Assembly (NCBI RefSeq): GCF_025398735.1
Contig: NZ_CP104694.1
Coordinates: 6,041,465 to 6,105,464, forward strand
From: Tahibacter amnicola
GTDB lineage: Bacteria; Pseudomonadota; Gammaproteobacteria; Xanthomonadales; Rhodanobacteraceae
Reading direction: 5' to 3'
Length of the DNA: 64,000 nucleotides
The notes beneath the pieces were generated by a model. That model saw only the letters and a list, made by a program, of their open reading frames with translations. It had not been told where the DNA came from and did not search any database. Of the stretch, positions 8,430 to 19,676 are shown in pieces. How positions within the stretch are numbered: position 1 is the stretch's first letter; each line of letters begins with the position of its first letter. Made by a program: the position numbers and the translations under genes.

Positions 8430-8870
8430 ATGCGACGCACTGCTGCCTTCCTCCTGATTGCCGCGCTGTCTGCCGGCGCCGCTGCGGCCGAGCCGATCGC
8501 CGAAGCCACCATGCCGCAGATGAAAATCGCGCAGCAGTGGCTGGAAAAACTCGATGCCGGTGACTACGCAACCGCCTGGCGCGACGCCGACGAGAAGCTG
8601 CGCAAGAAGGCCGATATGGAGAAGTGGAAATCCGGCATCCTCAGGAGCCGGCAGTCCGCACAGGCGATCAACTGCCGGCGCGCCCTCGATTTCGAGCTGC
8701 TGCCCGACGGCGATGGCATCAACGGGCTGTTCCTGACCGAATTCGAAGACGGCCACAGCGCCAGCGAACGCGTGACCGTGGTGGACGACGCCCAGGGCAT
8801 CGCCCGTGTCAGCGGCTACCGCGTTGGTCCGCCGCTCTCGGATCGCGGCCCTGCCTGCGCGGGGAAGTAA
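8430..8870 (+). CDS. Exported DUF4019-like protein
   Basis: The 146-residue product has a signal peptide (MRRTAAFLLIAALSAGAAAA) with a likely cleavage after AAA near residue 20. The mature part contains AQQWLEKLDAGDYATAWRDA, the typical opening of DUF4019 and related NTF2-like periplasmic domains. It ends with two cysteines in reach of pairing (NCRRALDF and PACAGK). I assign the family with moderate confidence and no function is known. The ATG at 8430 lies ten bases after the oxidoreductase stop, and the next gene starts four bases after this stop, so the three genes look like one transcription unit. Confidence 0.7.
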   Translation: MRRTAAFLLIAALSAGAAAAEPIAEATMPQMKIAQQWLEKLDAGDYATAWRDADEKLRKKADMEKWKSGILRSRQSAQAINCRRALDFELLPDGDGINGLFLTEFEDGHSASERVTVVDDAQGIARVSGYRVGPPLSDRGPACAGK

Positions 8871-8873
8871 AGG

Positions 8874-9704
8874 GTGAAGCGATGCAGGGCGGTGCTGGTG
8901 CAGATGCTTGCGGCGGTGCTGATTGTCGCCGGCACCCTGCACGCCGCGCCGTCCCGGCGCGACGCTGCCCGGCACATCCTGATCGTCGGCAATAGCCTGA
9001 GTTATACGAACAACCTGCCGGGCGTCTACACGGCGCTGGCACGTGCCAGCGGCCGCGCCCCCGCCTCCGTCGACATGATCGCCACCAGCGGAGGCACCCT
9101 CGCCGACCGCTGGCGTGACGGCGTAGCCCTGCGACTACTGGACGAAAAACCCTGGGACCTGCTCATCCTGCAGGAGCGCGGCGGGCGCATGGCCTGCCTG
9201 TCGCAGAAGGTGACCGTCTCGCTCGACGCCTGCCGTGATTCGCGCCTCGCCCATGCGGCGTTTGCCCGCGCCGCCAATGAGCGCAACACCCGCGTGCTGC
9301 TGCTGGGCGCGTGGGGACGCCAGGCCCAATGGCAACGGCAACTCGGCGCGGGGCTGCAACAGGTGGGCCGCGACATCCGGGCGGAGGTGCTCGACGCCGG
9401 CCCAGTGCTGCTGAAGTTTGACCAGGCATATCCGTCGCGCGGTGTCTTCATCGACGAGCAACTGCATCCGTCCATCGAAGGCACAGTGCTGATCGCAACC
9501 CTGCTTTACCGTCAGATCCACGGTGAATGGCCCGCTGCGCGCGGCTTCGAGGCTACCCTGACCTTGCCACCGCCTGAGGCATATGTGTCGCCGTGGCAGA
9601 CCTTCCTGGCCCAGTCCGCGCAGCTGCCGCCGCCCGAAACACTTCGCGTCAGCGCCCAGCAGATGCGCGACATTCTCTCCGTGGCGGAATCCGCGACGCG
9701 CTGA
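8874..9704 (+). CDS. Exported SGNH/GDSL-like hydrolase
   Basis: The 276-residue protein starts at GTG with GGGGAAG upstream and has an N-terminal hydrophobic signal segment (VQMLAAVLIVAGTLHAA). Block I of the SGNH fold is seen as ILIVGNSLSYTNNLP, with Ser as the probable nucleophile in GNS. The D-x-x-H block is DEQLHPS near residue 200. The oxyanion glycine block is seen weakly as TSGGTL and the Asn block is not clear. Such enzymes hydrolyse esters on lipids or glycans in the periplasm; the substrate is unknown. The gene is convergent with pgpA, with only five bases between the stops. Confidence 0.65.
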   Translation: MKRCRAVLVQMLAAVLIVAGTLHAAPSRRDAARHILIVGNSLSYTNNLPGVYTALARASGRAPASVDMIATSGGTLADRWRDGVALRLLDEKPWDLLILQERGGRMACLSQKVTVSLDACRDSRLAHAAFARAANERNTRVLLLGAWGRQAQWQRQLGAGLQQVGRDIRAEVLDAGPVLLKFDQAYPSRGVFIDEQLHPSIEGTVLIATLLYRQIHGEWPAARGFEATLTLPPPEAYVSPWQTFLAQSAQLPPPETLRVSAQQMRDILSVAESATR

Positions 9705-9709
9705 ACCGC

Positions 9710-10198
9710 TCAGGCCAGCAGCAACGCGCCGGCGGCCACGACGATTCCCGCCATCACGCCGGCCAGGGCATCGTCGAGCATCACACCCAGGCCGCCGTGC
9801 ACATGGCGATCGGCCCAGGATACGGGCCAGGGCTTCCAGACATCGAACAGCCGGAAGAGAAGGAAACCGGCCAGCATCCACGGCCAGCCCGCCGGGGCGA
9901 GCGCCAGTGCCAGCCACTGCCCGACAAATTCATCGACGACCACGAAGCCCGGATCTTCCACGCGCAGCCGACGCACCACGACGGCGGACGCGGCGACGCC
10001 GGCAAGGAACACTGCAACCACGATCGCGAGGTACAGCGGCAGTGGCAGCGTGCGCATCCACAGGTAGGGCAACAGCGCGACGGCGCTGCCCACCGTGCCG
10101 GGCGCCAGCGGGCTCAATCCCGCACCAAAACCGCTGGCCAGCCAGCCGGCGGGGTGCGACAGCAGCACACGGCGTTGCGCCGCGCTCAACGCGGGCAT
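9710..10198 (-). CDS. pgpA: Phosphatidylglycerophosphatase A
   Basis: PgpA dephosphorylates phosphatidylglycerol phosphate in the inner membrane, giving phosphatidylglycerol. The 162-residue integral membrane protein has several hydrophobic helices and the family motifs: GFGAGLSPLAPGTVGS near residue 25, DPGFVVVDEFVGQW near residue 85 with acidic catalytic residues, and FDVWKPWPVSWADR followed by GGLGVMLDDALAGV. Length matches the family. It is the last gene of the glyA-to-pgpA minus-strand run, 48 bp after thiL, an association seen in many gammaproteobacteria. Confidence 0.95.
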   Translation of the reverse strand: MPALSAAQRRVLLSHPAGWLASGFGAGLSPLAPGTVGSAVALLPYLWMRTLPLPLYLAIVVAVFLAGVAASAVVVRRLRVEDPGFVVVDEFVGQWLALALAPAGWPWMLAGFLLFRLFDVWKPWPVSWADRHVHGGLGVMLDDALAGVMAGIVVAAGALLLA

Positions 10199-10246
10199 GG
10201 CAAACCCGTCATTGCTACCCTTTCGATAGTCATCAGACGCCGATCC

Positions 10247-11203
10247 TCATGCAAAGTGATCCCATCCCTTTGCCATCGCTGGAATGCATTGACCATCCGC
10301 ACGAATCACGCGCACGCCCGGTTCCGCCTCGATCACACCGATCGCGCAGACGGGTACGCCCGCCGCAGCGGCACGCGCCTGTGCCTCGGGCCAGTGCGCC
10401 GGCGCGACGGTGAAACACAGCTCGTAGTCGTCACCGCCCGACAGCTGCCAGCCACGGGCTGTCGGCAGGTCGATGTAGTCCGTCAGCGCCGCTGACAGAG
10501 GCAGGTCATTCATCGCAATACAGGCACCGACTCCGCTCGCCTTGCACAGATGACCGAGGTCAGCAGTCAGTCCGTCGGAGACATCGATGCAGGCCGTCGC
10601 AATGCCGCGCAACGCGCCCCCCAACGCAACACGCGGTGTCGGCCGGTTCAGACGCACGCAGAGCCAGGATGCGGATTCGCCGCTCACGCGGTTTTCCACC
10701 ACGTCCAGCCCCGCGGCGCCGTCGCCCAGCGTGCCGCTCACGGCGACGATATCGCCCACGCGTGCCCCGTCGCGCCGCATTGCCTGCCCATGCGGCACGT
10801 AGCCGTGGGCGGCAACGGTGATGCTCAAGGGCCCACGCGTGGTGTCACCACCGACCAGCGCGACGTCATGCTGCTGCGCCAGGGCCAGCCAACCGTCGAC
10901 GAAATCGCCGATCCAGCGTGCATCGGCAACGGGAAGCGTCAGCGCGAGGGTTGCGAATGCCGGGGTGGCTCCCATGGCCGCGAGATCCGACAGGTTCACC
11001 GCCAGCGACTTCCACCCCAGCTCCCGGGGCGCCGTGCCCGCGGGAAAATGTACGCCGGCAACCATCGTATCGACGCAGACGGCCAGCGACTGCCCTTCCG
11101 GCACGCGCAACAGCGCGGCGTCATCACCAATGCCCAGGTCGACGTCGCCGCGCGGCAGACCGGTGCGGGCGCGGATGTGGTCAATCAGGTCGAATTCGCG
11201 CAT
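10247..11203 (-). CDS. thiL: Thiamine-monophosphate kinase
   Basis: ThiL phosphorylates thiamine monophosphate to the active cofactor thiamine diphosphate, using ATP. The 318-residue protein has the family opening MREFDLIDHI, then GIGDDAALLRVPEG (metal/ATP binding). Further motifs are NLSDLAAMGATPAFA, VALVGGDTTRGPLSITV, and ACIDVSDGLTADLGHLCKAS near residue 215. The ATG at 11203 is preferred because MREFDLI is the usual N-terminus. A longer frame would add 18 residues unlike the family. It starts 23 bp after nusB in the riboflavin/thiamine run. No thiamine riboswitch is evident. Confidence 0.95.
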   Translation of the reverse strand: MREFDLIDHIRARTGLPRGDVDLGIGDDAALLRVPEGQSLAVCVDTMVAGVHFPAGTAPRELGWKSLAVNLSDLAAMGATPAFATLALTLPVADARWIGDFVDGWLALAQQHDVALVGGDTTRGPLSITVAAHGYVPHGQAMRRDGARVGDIVAVSGTLGDGAAGLDVVENRVSGESASWLCVRLNRPTPRVALGGALRGIATACIDVSDGLTADLGHLCKASGVGACIAMNDLPLSAALTDYIDLPTARGWQLSGGDDYELCFTVAPAHWPEAQARAAAAGVPVCAIGVIEAEPGVRVIRADGQCIPAMAKGWDHFA

Positions 11204-11226
11204 GCGCGGTGACCCGGTGCCGGGCG

Positions 11227-11694
11227 TCAGCGGCCGCGGTATTCCGCCGCGCGCCACTCACCGGCGAGCTTGTCCAGCACGCCATTGACGTAGGTGTGGC
11301 CGTGATCGGCGCCGAAACGCTTGGTGGTTTCGATCGCTTCGTTGATGACGACGCGGTACGGCACGTCGACGCGGTATTTCAGCTCGTAGGCGCCCAGGCG
11401 CAACGCCGCGCGCTCGATCGGATCGACTTGCGCGACTTCACGGCCGAGGAACGGCGTGAGGCCCGCATCGAGCTCGGCGCAATGGCGTTCCACGCCGCGC
11501 ACCAGATCTTCGAAATATTCCGTATCCGCCACTTCCATGTCCTGCTCGTGGCGGAACTGCTCGATCACCGAGCCAATGGCGCTGCCGGAGAGCTGCCATG
11601 CATAAAGAGCCTGCAGGGCGCGGCGACGGGCGCGCGAACGGGCTGCCAGATCCACACCTTCGGGGCGACGCGTCGTATTCACAGCTTGCTCCAC
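11227..11694 (-). CDS. nusB: Transcription antitermination factor NusB
   Basis: NusB pairs with NusE (S10) to bind boxA RNA and prevent premature termination in ribosomal RNA operons. The 155-residue, all-helical protein contains [15 protein letters not shown] near residue 25, [16 protein letters not shown] near residue 95, and [19 protein letters not shown] followed by [10 protein letters not shown]. The N-terminus is extended by about 20 basic residues compared with E. coli. The gene overlaps the 3' end of ribH by 16 bp, so the two are probably translationally coupled, the standard ribH-nusB arrangement. Confidence 0.95.
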   Translation of the reverse strand: MEQAVNTTRRPEGVDLAARSRARRRALQALYAWQLSGSAIGSVIEQFRHEQDMEVADTEYFEDLVRGVERHCAELDAGLTPFLGREVAQVDPIERAALRLGAYELKYRVDVPYRVVINEAIETTKRFGADHGHTYVNGVLDKLAGEWRAAEYRGR

Positions 11695-12155
11695 AAATCA
11701 ACCATTTCCACTGCGGCCAGAGCCACTTCCTCGCCCTTGTTGCCGTGCGCGCCACCGGCGCGCGCCTGGGCGTCCTCGTGCCGTTCGACGGCCAGGACGC
11801 CATTGAGCACCGGCAGGCGGTGATCCAGCGCCACCCGCATCAGGCCCTGCGCGCATCCATCGGCGACGTGTTCATAGTGCCGCGTGTCGCCGCGCACGAC
11901 GCAGCCGAGCGCGAGAATTGCCGCATGCTTGCCCCCGGCCGCCAGGTGCGCGGCAGCGATCGGAATCTCCCAGGCGCCGGGGACGCGGATCACGTCGATG
12001 GCCGATGCGGCGACGCCATTGGCCGTCAGCGCGCGCTCGGCGCCCTCGACGAGCACGTCGACGATGCGCGGATTCCAGCGACTGGCGACGATGGCAAATC
12101 GCGCGTCGGCCGCGGCACGCAGGTCGCCGGCAAACTGGGCCATGGGCAGGTCCAT
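11679..12155 (-). CDS. ribH: 6,7-dimethyl-8-ribityllumazine synthase
   Basis: RibH condenses 5-amino-6-ribitylaminouracil with dihydroxybutanone phosphate, the next-to-last step of riboflavin synthesis. The 158-residue protein has the conserved [28 protein letters not shown], and [20 protein letters not shown] with the catalytic histidine, followed by [10 protein letters not shown]. Length is standard for subunits of the 60-mer or pentamer. The ATG at 12155 is followed by the short acidic leader typical of the family. It lies 63 bp after ribBX and overlaps nusB. Confidence 0.96.
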   Translation of the reverse strand: MDLPMAQFAGDLRAAADARFAIVASRWNPRIVDVLVEGAERALTANGVAASAIDVIRVPGAWEIPIAAAHLAAGGKHAAILALGCVVRGDTRHYEHVADGCAQGLMRVALDHRLPVLNGVLAVERHEDAQARAGGAHGNKGEEVALAAVEMVDLWSKL

Positions 12156-12218
12156 CGGTACAAAAGGGCAGGCATTCTACCGTAGCCCCCGCCCCCGCGC
12201 CCGGTCGGGCGCGCACCT

Positions 12219-13328
12219 TCAGCTGCCGGGCTTGTCCTCGTGGCCCACGACCTCCAGTCCGAAGCCGGCCAGGCCGACCAGTCGGCGGGCCGTGCCAAGC
12301 ACGCGCAGGCGGCGCAGGCCCAGATCCATCAGGATCTGCGCGCCGAGGCCATGGCGGCGCCATTCGTGCACCTGGGCATCCTTGTCCTTGGCGTCCTGGC
12401 GTGCGCGCCCGGTCAGGCGATCGAGCACGCTGTCGTTGTCTTCGCGCTCGGACAACACCAGCACCACGCCACGGCCTTCGTCCGCAATGCGGCGCAGCGC
12501 GGCGGTCACGGTCAGACCCAGGTCATCGCGGGTGAGATGGAGCACGTCCGACAGGGTGTTCTTCACGTGCACGCGGGTCAGCACAGGCTCGCCGTCGTCG
12601 ACGGTGCCGCGCACCAGGGCGTAATGCAGCGACTTTTGCAGCACGTCGCGGTAGATCACGAGTCGGAAGGGGCCGAACTCCGTATCGACGTTTTCGTCGT
12701 GGATCCGATCGACCGTTTTTTCGGTCTCGAGGCGATAGCGGATCAGGTCCGCAATCGTGCCGATGCGCAGGCCGTGCTTGCGCGCGAATGCTTCCAGCTC
12801 AGGCCGGCGCGCCATGGTGCCGTCGTCGTGCAGCACTTCGACCAGCACGCCGGCCGGTTCCAGGCCAGCCAGGCCGGCCAGGTCGCTGGCGGCCTCGGTA
12901 TGACCGGCGCGGGTCAGCACGCCTCCCGGCTGCGAAGTGAGCGGAAAGATGTGCCCCGGCTGGGTCAGGTGGTGTGGACGGGCGTCCGGCCGGACGGCCG
13001 TCAGCACCGTGTGTGCGCGATCGTAGGCAGAGATGCCCGTGGTGACGCCTTCGGCCGCCTCGATCGAGACGGTGAAATTCGTATGGTGGGGCGAGGTGTT
13101 GTCGCTGACCATGGGCTTCAAACCCAGCTGGCGGCAGCGCGCCTGCGTGACCGACAGGCAGACCAGCCCACGCGCCTCGCGCACCATGAAATTGATGTCC
13201 TCGGGTCGCACCTTTTCGGCGGCCATGATGACGTCGCCCTCGTTCTCGCGGTCCTCGTCGTCGAGGATCACGACCATGCGGCCGGCGCGGATGTCGTCGA
13301 GGATGTCGGGAATGCTGTCGAAGCTCAT
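12219..13328 (-). CDS. ribBX: DHBP synthase with degenerate GTP cyclohydrolase II-like domain (RibBX type)
   Basis: The N-terminal domain, residues 1-205, is 3,4-dihydroxy-2-butanone 4-phosphate synthase. It has the acidic loop [10 protein letters not shown] at 23-32, [19 protein letters not shown] and the substrate-binding GHTEA. The C-terminal domain, residues about 215-369, aligns with GTP cyclohydrolase II but has lost its key residues. The zinc cysteines (ECLTGD...RCDC in RibA) are replaced across [20 protein letters not shown] at 252-271, and the RQEGRNIG region reads LSEREDND. The domain should therefore not hydrolyse GTP. A RibBX variant of this sort is known in Proteobacteria, so a true RibA must be encoded elsewhere. 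The gene starts 15 bp after ribE. Confidence 0.9.
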   Translation of the reverse strand: MSFDSIPDILDDIRAGRMVVILDDEDRENEGDVIMAAEKVRPEDINFMVREARGLVCLSVTQARCRQLGLKPMVSDNTSPHHTNFTVSIEAAEGVTTGISAYDRAHTVLTAVRPDARPHHLTQPGHIFPLTSQPGGVLTRAGHTEAASDLAGLAGLEPAGVLVEVLHDDGTMARRPELEAFARKHGLRIGTIADLIRYRLETEKTVDRIHDENVDTEFGPFRLVIYRDVLQKSLHYALVRGTVDDGEPVLTRVHVKNTLSDVLHLTRDDLGLTVTAALRRIADEGRGVVLVLSEREDNDSVLDRLTGRARQDAKDKDAQVHEWRRHGLGAQILMDLGLRRLRVLGTARRLVGLAGFGLEVVGHEDKPGS

Positions 13329-13343
13329 CGGAAGTCCGCGCTG

Positions 13344-13952
13344 TCAGGCGTTGGGGGAGAGGTCGGGCTGGGTCAGGCGCTCGATGTAACGCGCCATCAT
13401 GTCGACCTCGAGATTGACCGGGGCACCGGGGCCCAGGTCGCCAAAGGTGGTCATAGCCACCGTGTGGGGAATCAGGTTCACACCGAACCGCAGGCCGTCG
13501 ACGGCGTTGACCGTCAGGCTGACACCGTTGATCGCGATCGAGCCCTTGGCCGCGATGTAGCGCGCCAGGGCGCGCGGGGCCTCGAAGTCCCAGCGCTGTG
13601 AACGGGCATCGTCGCTGACGGCCACCACACTGCCGACCCCGTCGACATGACCGGAAACCAGATGGCCACCCAGGCGATCCGCCAGGCGCAGCGCCTTCTC
13701 CAGGTTCACGCGGCTGCCCACCTGCCAGCGCTCCAGCGTGGTGCACGAGAGCGTCTCGCGCGAAACGTCCGCCGCAAAACCACCGGAATCGAGCGCAACG
13801 ACCGTCAGGCAGACACCCGACACGGCAATGCTGTCGCCCAGGGCCACATCCGCCAGATCCAGCGTGCCGGCGTCGATGGTCAGCCGGGTATCGCCGCCGA
13901 CAGGCTCGATGGCGCGAACATGGCCCAGGGCCTGGATGATGCCGGTGAACAT
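13344..13952 (-). CDS. ribE: Riboflavin synthase (alpha subunit)
   Basis: The enzyme dismutates two lumazines to riboflavin and a pyrimidine. The 202-residue protein is two tandem lumazine-binding repeats. The first starts [12 protein letters not shown] and includes [16 protein letters not shown]. The second, about residues 100-190, includes [20 protein letters not shown] and [19 protein letters not shown]. The MFTGI start is the family's invariant N-terminus, which fixes the ATG at 13952. Its stop lies 15 bp before ribBX and it begins 30 bp after ribD. Some databases call this gene ribC. Confidence 0.96.
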   Translation of the reverse strand: MFTGIIQALGHVRAIEPVGGDTRLTIDAGTLDLADVALGDSIAVSGVCLTVVALDSGGFAADVSRETLSCTTLERWQVGSRVNLEKALRLADRLGGHLVSGHVDGVGSVVAVSDDARSQRWDFEAPRALARYIAAKGSIAINGVSLTVNAVDGLRFGVNLIPHTVAMTTFGDLGPGAPVNLEVDMMARYIERLTQPDLSPNA

Positions 13953-13982
13953 GAGACGGAAACTCCGAAGGAAACAGGGTGG

Positions 13983-15092
13983 CTAGGCGACGCCCCGGTC
14001 GGCCGGGCGCAGCAGCAGCCGCATATCATCGCCGACCTGGCGCTGTTCGACGAGGCGCAGGTGCCAGCGCCCGGTCATATCGGTCAGCGTAGGCAACGCC
14101 AGGAGCGGCCGGGCCGCGTCGCCCAGGAATACCGGCGCGACATAGAGCAAGATCTCGTCCACCAGGCCTGCCGCAAACAGCGCTCCGCACAGGACCGGCC
14201 CGGCCTCCACCTGCACCTCGTTCGCGCCGCGCGCCGCCAGCGCACCGAGCACGGCGGGCAGGTCGACGCCGGGCCGCGGTCCATCCGGCACGACGCACTC
14301 CACCGCCGTGTAGCCCGGATGGGCCGGAGTCATTCCCGCCCGATGGAAAACCACGGTCGGCACGCTGCCATCCAGCAAATGGCAACCGGGAGCCAGTGCA
14401 TCGAGACGGCTGTCGACCACCGCCCGCAACGGCGGCGCGACATCCGTACCGGCCAGGCGGACAGTGAGGCGAGGGTTGTCGGCGCGGGCCGTACCGGCGC
14501 CCGTCAGGATCACGCTGCTGCGGGCGCGCCAGTGCTGCACGTCCTCGCGCGCGGCCTCGCCGGTGATCCATTTCGATTCGCCATTGGCCAGGCCGGTGCG
14601 CCCATCCAGGCTCTGCGCCAGCTTCAGGCGGACCCAGGGACGATGCAGGCGGGTACGGGTCAGGAAACCTCGATTGAGCTCCCAGGCTGCGTCGGTCATC
14701 AGCCCGACGTCGACCGTCACGCCCGCCTGGCGCAACCGGCGCAGACCAGCGCCATCGACCTGGGCGAAGCTGTCCTCGATCGCCACGACGACCCGCGCCA
14801 CGCCCGCCGTCACCAGCGCGTCGGCACAGGGCGGGGTCCGCCCGAAGTGGGCGCAGGGTTCCAGCGTCACATAGGCGGTGGCGCCCCGGGCCGCCGCGCC
14901 GGCCTGGCGCAATGCAAACACCTCGGCGTGCGGTTCGCCGGCACGCTGGTGCCAGCCCTCGCCGACCACCCGCTCGCCATGGGCGATGACGCAGCCGACC
15001 CGCGGATTGGGCGCCGTGGTGTACGTGCCGAGGGCAGCCAGCTGCAGCGCCCGGGCCATCAGGCGGTGATCGGTCGCGGAAAACGCCGTCAT
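13983..15092 (-). CDS. ribD: Bifunctional pyrimidine deaminase/reductase RibD
   Basis: RibD deaminates and then reduces the pyrimidine made from GTP, giving 5-amino-6-ribitylamino-uracil phosphate. The 369-residue protein has an N-terminal zinc cytidine-deaminase domain (NPRVGCVIAHG, HAEVFALRQAG, and PCAHFGRTPPCADAL with both zinc cysteines). The C-terminal reductase domain, from about residue 145, has WVRLKLAQSLDGRTGLANG, SKWITGEAARED, and TGAGTARADNPRLTVR. The ATG at 15092 gives MTAFSATDHRLMARALQLA, the usual N-terminus. A longer in-frame extension into nrdR is rejected. It follows nrdR by 49 bp, a conserved order in gammaproteobacteria. Confidence 0.96.
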   Translation of the reverse strand: MTAFSATDHRLMARALQLAALGTYTTAPNPRVGCVIAHGERVVGEGWHQRAGEPHAEVFALRQAGAAARGATAYVTLEPCAHFGRTPPCADALVTAGVARVVVAIEDSFAQVDGAGLRRLRQAGVTVDVGLMTDAAWELNRGFLTRTRLHRPWVRLKLAQSLDGRTGLANGESKWITGEAAREDVQHWRARSSVILTGAGTARADNPRLTVRLAGTDVAPPLRAVVDSRLDALAPGCHLLDGSVPTVVFHRAGMTPAHPGYTAVECVVPDGPRPGVDLPAVLGALAARGANEVQVEAGPVLCGALFAAGLVDEILLYVAPVFLGDAARPLLALPTLTDMTGRWHLRLVEQRQVGDDMRLLLRPADRGVA

Positions 15093-15141
15093 GGCATGCG
15101 GAAGGGGGTACCGGCGGAAGCGCCGCCGCCAGGAAGAATCA

Positions 15142-15663
15142 TCATGCTTTCTTGCGGCCTGTCGGCACGGCATCCCCCAGGAGAGGCAGCTGCAGGCCTT
15201 CCAGGACCGGCAGATCCCGCTCCAGCCGCTCGATTTCCTCGCGGAAGGCCTGTACGTCCTCGAACCGGCGATAGACGGAGGCAAAACGCACATACGCGAC
15301 GGAGTCGACCCGCCGCAGTTCGTCCATCACCCACTCGCCGATGCGCCGCGACGGCACTTCCCGCTCATTGACCTGGCGAAGGTGGCGCAGGACGTTGCGC
15401 AGCACCTCGTCGACGGCGTCGCTGGAAACCGGCCGCTTCTGCAGCGAGCGCTCCACGCCGGTACGCAGCTTGTGTTCGTCAAAGGCCTCGCGCCGGCCAT
15501 CGCTCTTGACGATGGCCGGCAGCTTGATTTCGGCGGTTTCGAAGGTATTGAAGCGCTCGCCGCAGGACGGGCACTCGCGGCGGCGCCGCACCGTGGCGCC
15601 GTCCTCGGCCAGGCGGGAATCAATGACGCGGGTGTCTTCGTGCTGGCAAAAGGGACAATGCAT
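15142..15663 (-). CDS. nrdR: Transcriptional repressor NrdR
   Basis: NrdR senses ATP/dATP and represses ribonucleotide reductase genes by binding NrdR boxes. The 173-residue protein has the N-terminal zinc ribbon with cysteines 3, 6, 31 and 34 (MHCPFCQ and [12 protein letters not shown]). The ATP-cone domain follows, about residues 48-140, from [20 protein letters not shown] to [21 protein letters not shown]. The C-terminal 25 residues are an added tail. The invariant MHCPFC start fixes the ATG. It stands between glyA and ribD as in many relatives. Confidence 0.96.
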   Translation of the reverse strand: MHCPFCQHEDTRVIDSRLAEDGATVRRRRECPSCGERFNTFETAEIKLPAIVKSDGRREAFDEHKLRTGVERSLQKRPVSSDAVDEVLRNVLRHLRQVNEREVPSRRIGEWVMDELRRVDSVAYVRFASVYRRFEDVQAFREEIERLERDLPVLEGLQLPLLGDAVPTGRKKA

Positions 15664-15775
15664 CGCTGTCGGAGGGCCTGGGAAGTCGATGCGATGCGGC
15701 CTCAGGGCCGCACCGAATGCCTCACGGTCGATCCGTCAGCAAGCTCCTGCCCGCGCGGCCCGTGGCGCAATGGTG

Positions 15776-17029
15776 TCAACCATACACCGGGAAAGCGCGA
15801 CATTGTGCAGTCACGGCATCGCGCACGCGGCCCAGGACCGCCTCGTCGGACGGCGCATCGAGCACGTCGCACATCCATCCGGCGAGATCGCGGCATTCCT
15901 TTTCGCCGTAGCCACGCGTGGTGACGGCCGGCGTGCCGATGCGCAGGCCCGAGGTGACGAAGGGCGAACGCGGATCATTCGGGACAGCGTTCTTGTTGAC
16001 CGTGATGTGGGCCTTGCCCAGCGCAGCTTCGGCGTCCTTGCCGGTAACGTCGCGGCCGATCAGGTCGATCAGCATCAGGTGATTCTCGGTGCCGCCCGAG
16101 ACGATGCGGTAGCCACGCTCAATCAGGGTCGCCGCCATCGCCTTGGCGTTCTTGACGACCTGCTGCTGGTAGGTCTTGAACTCCGGCTCCAGCGCTTCCT
16201 TGAAGGCCACGGCCTTGGCCGCGATCACGTGCATCAGCGGACCGCCCTGGATGCCCGGGAACACCATCGACTGGATTTTCTTCTCCAGCTCTTCGTTGGC
16301 CTTGGCCAGGATGATGCCGCCGCGCGGGCCGCGCAGGGTCTTGTGGGTGGTGGAGGTGACGACGTCGGCGTGCGGCACCGGGCTCGGGTACACGCCGGCG
16401 GCCACCAGGCCCGCCACGTGAGCCATGTCGACGAAGAACAGCGCGCCCACCGACTTGGCGATCTCGGCCATGCGCGCCCAGTCGACCACCTGGGAGTAGG
16501 CGGAGAAGCCGCCGACCAGCATCTTCGGCTTGTGTTCGTTGGCCAGGCGCTGGATCTCGTCGTAGTCGAGCAGGCCGGTATCCGGATTGATGCCGTACTG
16601 GACAGCGTTGTAGACCTTGCCCGAGAAATTGACCTTGGCGCCATGGGTCAGGTGACCACCGTGGGCCAGGCTCATGCCGAGGATGGTATCGCCCGGTTGC
16701 AGCAGGGCCATGTAGACGCCGGCGTTGGCCTGCGAGCCCGAATGCGGCTGTACGTTGGCGTAGTCAGCGCCGAACAGCTGCTTGACGCGCTCGATCGCCA
16801 GTTTCTCGGCAATATCCACATGTTCGCAGCCGCCGTAGTACCGCTTGCCCGGGTACCCTTCCGCGTACTTGTTGGTCAGGACGGTGCCCTGGGCCTCCAT
16901 CACGCGCGGACTGGCGTAGTTCTCCGAGGCAATCAGTTCGACGTGGTCTTCCTGGCGGCGTCGCTCCGCGGCGATGGCTTCGGCCAGGGCGTCGTCGTAA
17001 CCGGCAATGCGCAGATCCTTGGAAAACAT
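15776..17029 (-). CDS. glyA: Serine hydroxymethyltransferase
   Basis: GlyA moves the serine hydroxymethyl group to tetrahydrofolate, making glycine and one-carbon units, with pyridoxal phosphate as cofactor. The 417-residue protein carries [52 protein letters not shown], and the PLP-lysine segment [12 protein letters not shown] near residue 225. Length equals that of the E. coli enzyme. The ATG at 17029 gives [12 protein letters not shown], the usual start; the longer frame reaching 17161 is out of family. It is divergent from ettA across about 205 bp. nrdR follows 112 bp downstream on the same strand, so read-through is possible. Confidence 0.97.
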   Translation of the reverse strand: MFSKDLRIAGYDDALAEAIAAERRRQEDHVELIASENYASPRVMEAQGTVLTNKYAEGYPGKRYYGGCEHVDIAEKLAIERVKQLFGADYANVQPHSGSQANAGVYMALLQPGDTILGMSLAHGGHLTHGAKVNFSGKVYNAVQYGINPDTGLLDYDEIQRLANEHKPKMLVGGFSAYSQVVDWARMAEIAKSVGALFFVDMAHVAGLVAAGVYPSPVPHADVVTSTTHKTLRGPRGGIILAKANEELEKKIQSMVFPGIQGGPLMHVIAAKAVAFKEALEPEFKTYQQQVVKNAKAMAATLIERGYRIVSGGTENHLMLIDLIGRDVTGKDAEAALGKAHITVNKNAVPNDPRSPFVTSGLRIGTPAVTTRGYGEKECRDLAGWMCDVLDAPSDEAVLGRVRDAVTAQCRAFPVYG

Positions 17030-17234
17030 GGGCGGCGTGCTCCAGAGCGGGGAATCCGCCGATTGTAGCGGCTCGCGCCACCCCTCTCCCACTGAATAAG
17101 CCGGGGCCCGACCGCCTGGGCGCCGGCCTGCCGGTCGCCAGGCGGAAATCTCCGCGGCCACCGCGGCTCATCGCCCTATCGTCGAAGCCCCCCTGACGGA
17201 TAATCGACGACTTTCCGCCTCCGGACGAAGATCC

Positions 17235-18896
<1,662 letters not shown>

Positions 18897-18906
18897 TACA
18901 CGCAAG

Positions 18907-18937
18907 AAAAATCCCCGCTCCGGCGGGGATTTTTTTG
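18907..18937. terminator. Bidirectional intrinsic terminator after ettA
   Basis: An 8-bp perfect stem (ATCCCCGC / GCGGGGAT, 18911-18918 and 18923-18930) with a TCCG loop is followed by TTTTTTT on the plus strand. It is preceded by AAAA, which gives a T-run on the minus strand. It should stop ettA transcripts and those of the convergent gene that ends at 18939. Confidence 0.9.
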
Positions 18938-18938
18938 T

Positions 18939-19568
18939 TCAGTGTGGCAAGGTGATCAATGCAATCCCCGCGACAGACCGGTTCGGTTCCGCATAAGTCC
19001 ACTGTTTGAACGCCTGGTAGCGGCCCGTTTCGATCACCAGGTCATCGCCATCTCGGCGAACAAAGTAGCGCACCGCCGGCGAAGCCGGCCCGTCCAGCCC
19101 CGCCAACGGCTCGGATCGTTCCAGCACAAGCCGGGCCCCACGCCGCGACAACCGACCCAATTCGCACCGAACGACGCCGGAGCCGTTGCAGTCGACGAAA
19201 TACATCGCGCCGTTGTGCACGACCGCGGATGTCAGTCCGACGTCGCCGCAGTTGCGTGACAGCCGGCGCATCCGGGCACCGTCGGTGTAGACAGGGAATC
19301 GGTGAGTGATGCCAGAGTCCGCGGATCGGCTGCCATCCGGTGAGTCCACGAGGCGGACCTCGACATCAAGCACCCGGCTGCGCAGCGTTTCCCTCAGCAT
19401 CGGCACGGCGCGCTCGGACGCACTGACCGCAAATGGTGCATGGTCGGGTGATTCCGCCAGAACGAAATGGCGCCACTGCTGCTGGTCCAGCACACCACCG
19501 GCGGTGGCATCACTGCCATGGGCACCCAGCACGGCAACCACAAACGCCAGAAGCCGGTCCGGTTGCAC
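18939..19568 (-). CDS. Hypothetical exported protein
   Basis: The 209-residue product is not recognised. The GTG at 19568 is chosen because AAAGGAG stands seven bases upstream and the first residues (QPDRLLAFVVAVLGAHG) look like a short signal peptide; the frame is open further upstream but without a better start. The mature part is of mixed beta character with three cysteines: NCGD, and DCNGSGVVRCELG, a possible disulfide pair. It finishes GIALITLPH. It is convergent with ettA and shares its terminator. It lies at the edge of the repeat-rich accessory region. Confidence 0.6.
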   Translation of the reverse strand: MQPDRLLAFVVAVLGAHGSDATAGGVLDQQQWRHFVLAESPDHAPFAVSASERAVPMLRETLRSRVLDVEVRLVDSPDGSRSADSGITHRFPVYTDGARMRRLSRNCGDVGLTSAVVHNGAMYFVDCNGSGVVRCELGRLSRRGARLVLERSEPLAGLDGPASPAVRYFVRRDGDDLVIETGRYQAFKQWTYAEPNRSVAGIALITLPH

Positions 19569-19676
19569 CTCACACTCCTTTACCGAGGCGATTTCGCCGC
19601 TGACGGCAGCAATCGGACAGAGGGGACAGCGCGGGCCACGGACGGCGGGACGTCGTGGCAACCGGAGCAGGATCCC

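Noticed and set aside
12219-13328. Annotation as a fully bifunctional RibBA
   Set aside because: The zinc cysteines and catalytic residues of GTP cyclohydrolase II are missing from the C-terminal domain.
13952-15141. FMN riboswitch in front of the riboflavin genes
   Set aside because: The gaps upstream of ribD and ribE are 49 and 30 bp, too short for an RFN element, and no RFN core is seen.
13647-15371. 574-codon plus-strand frame opposite ribE-ribD-nrdR
   Set aside because: Crosses three well-identified minus-strand genes and has no family resemblance.
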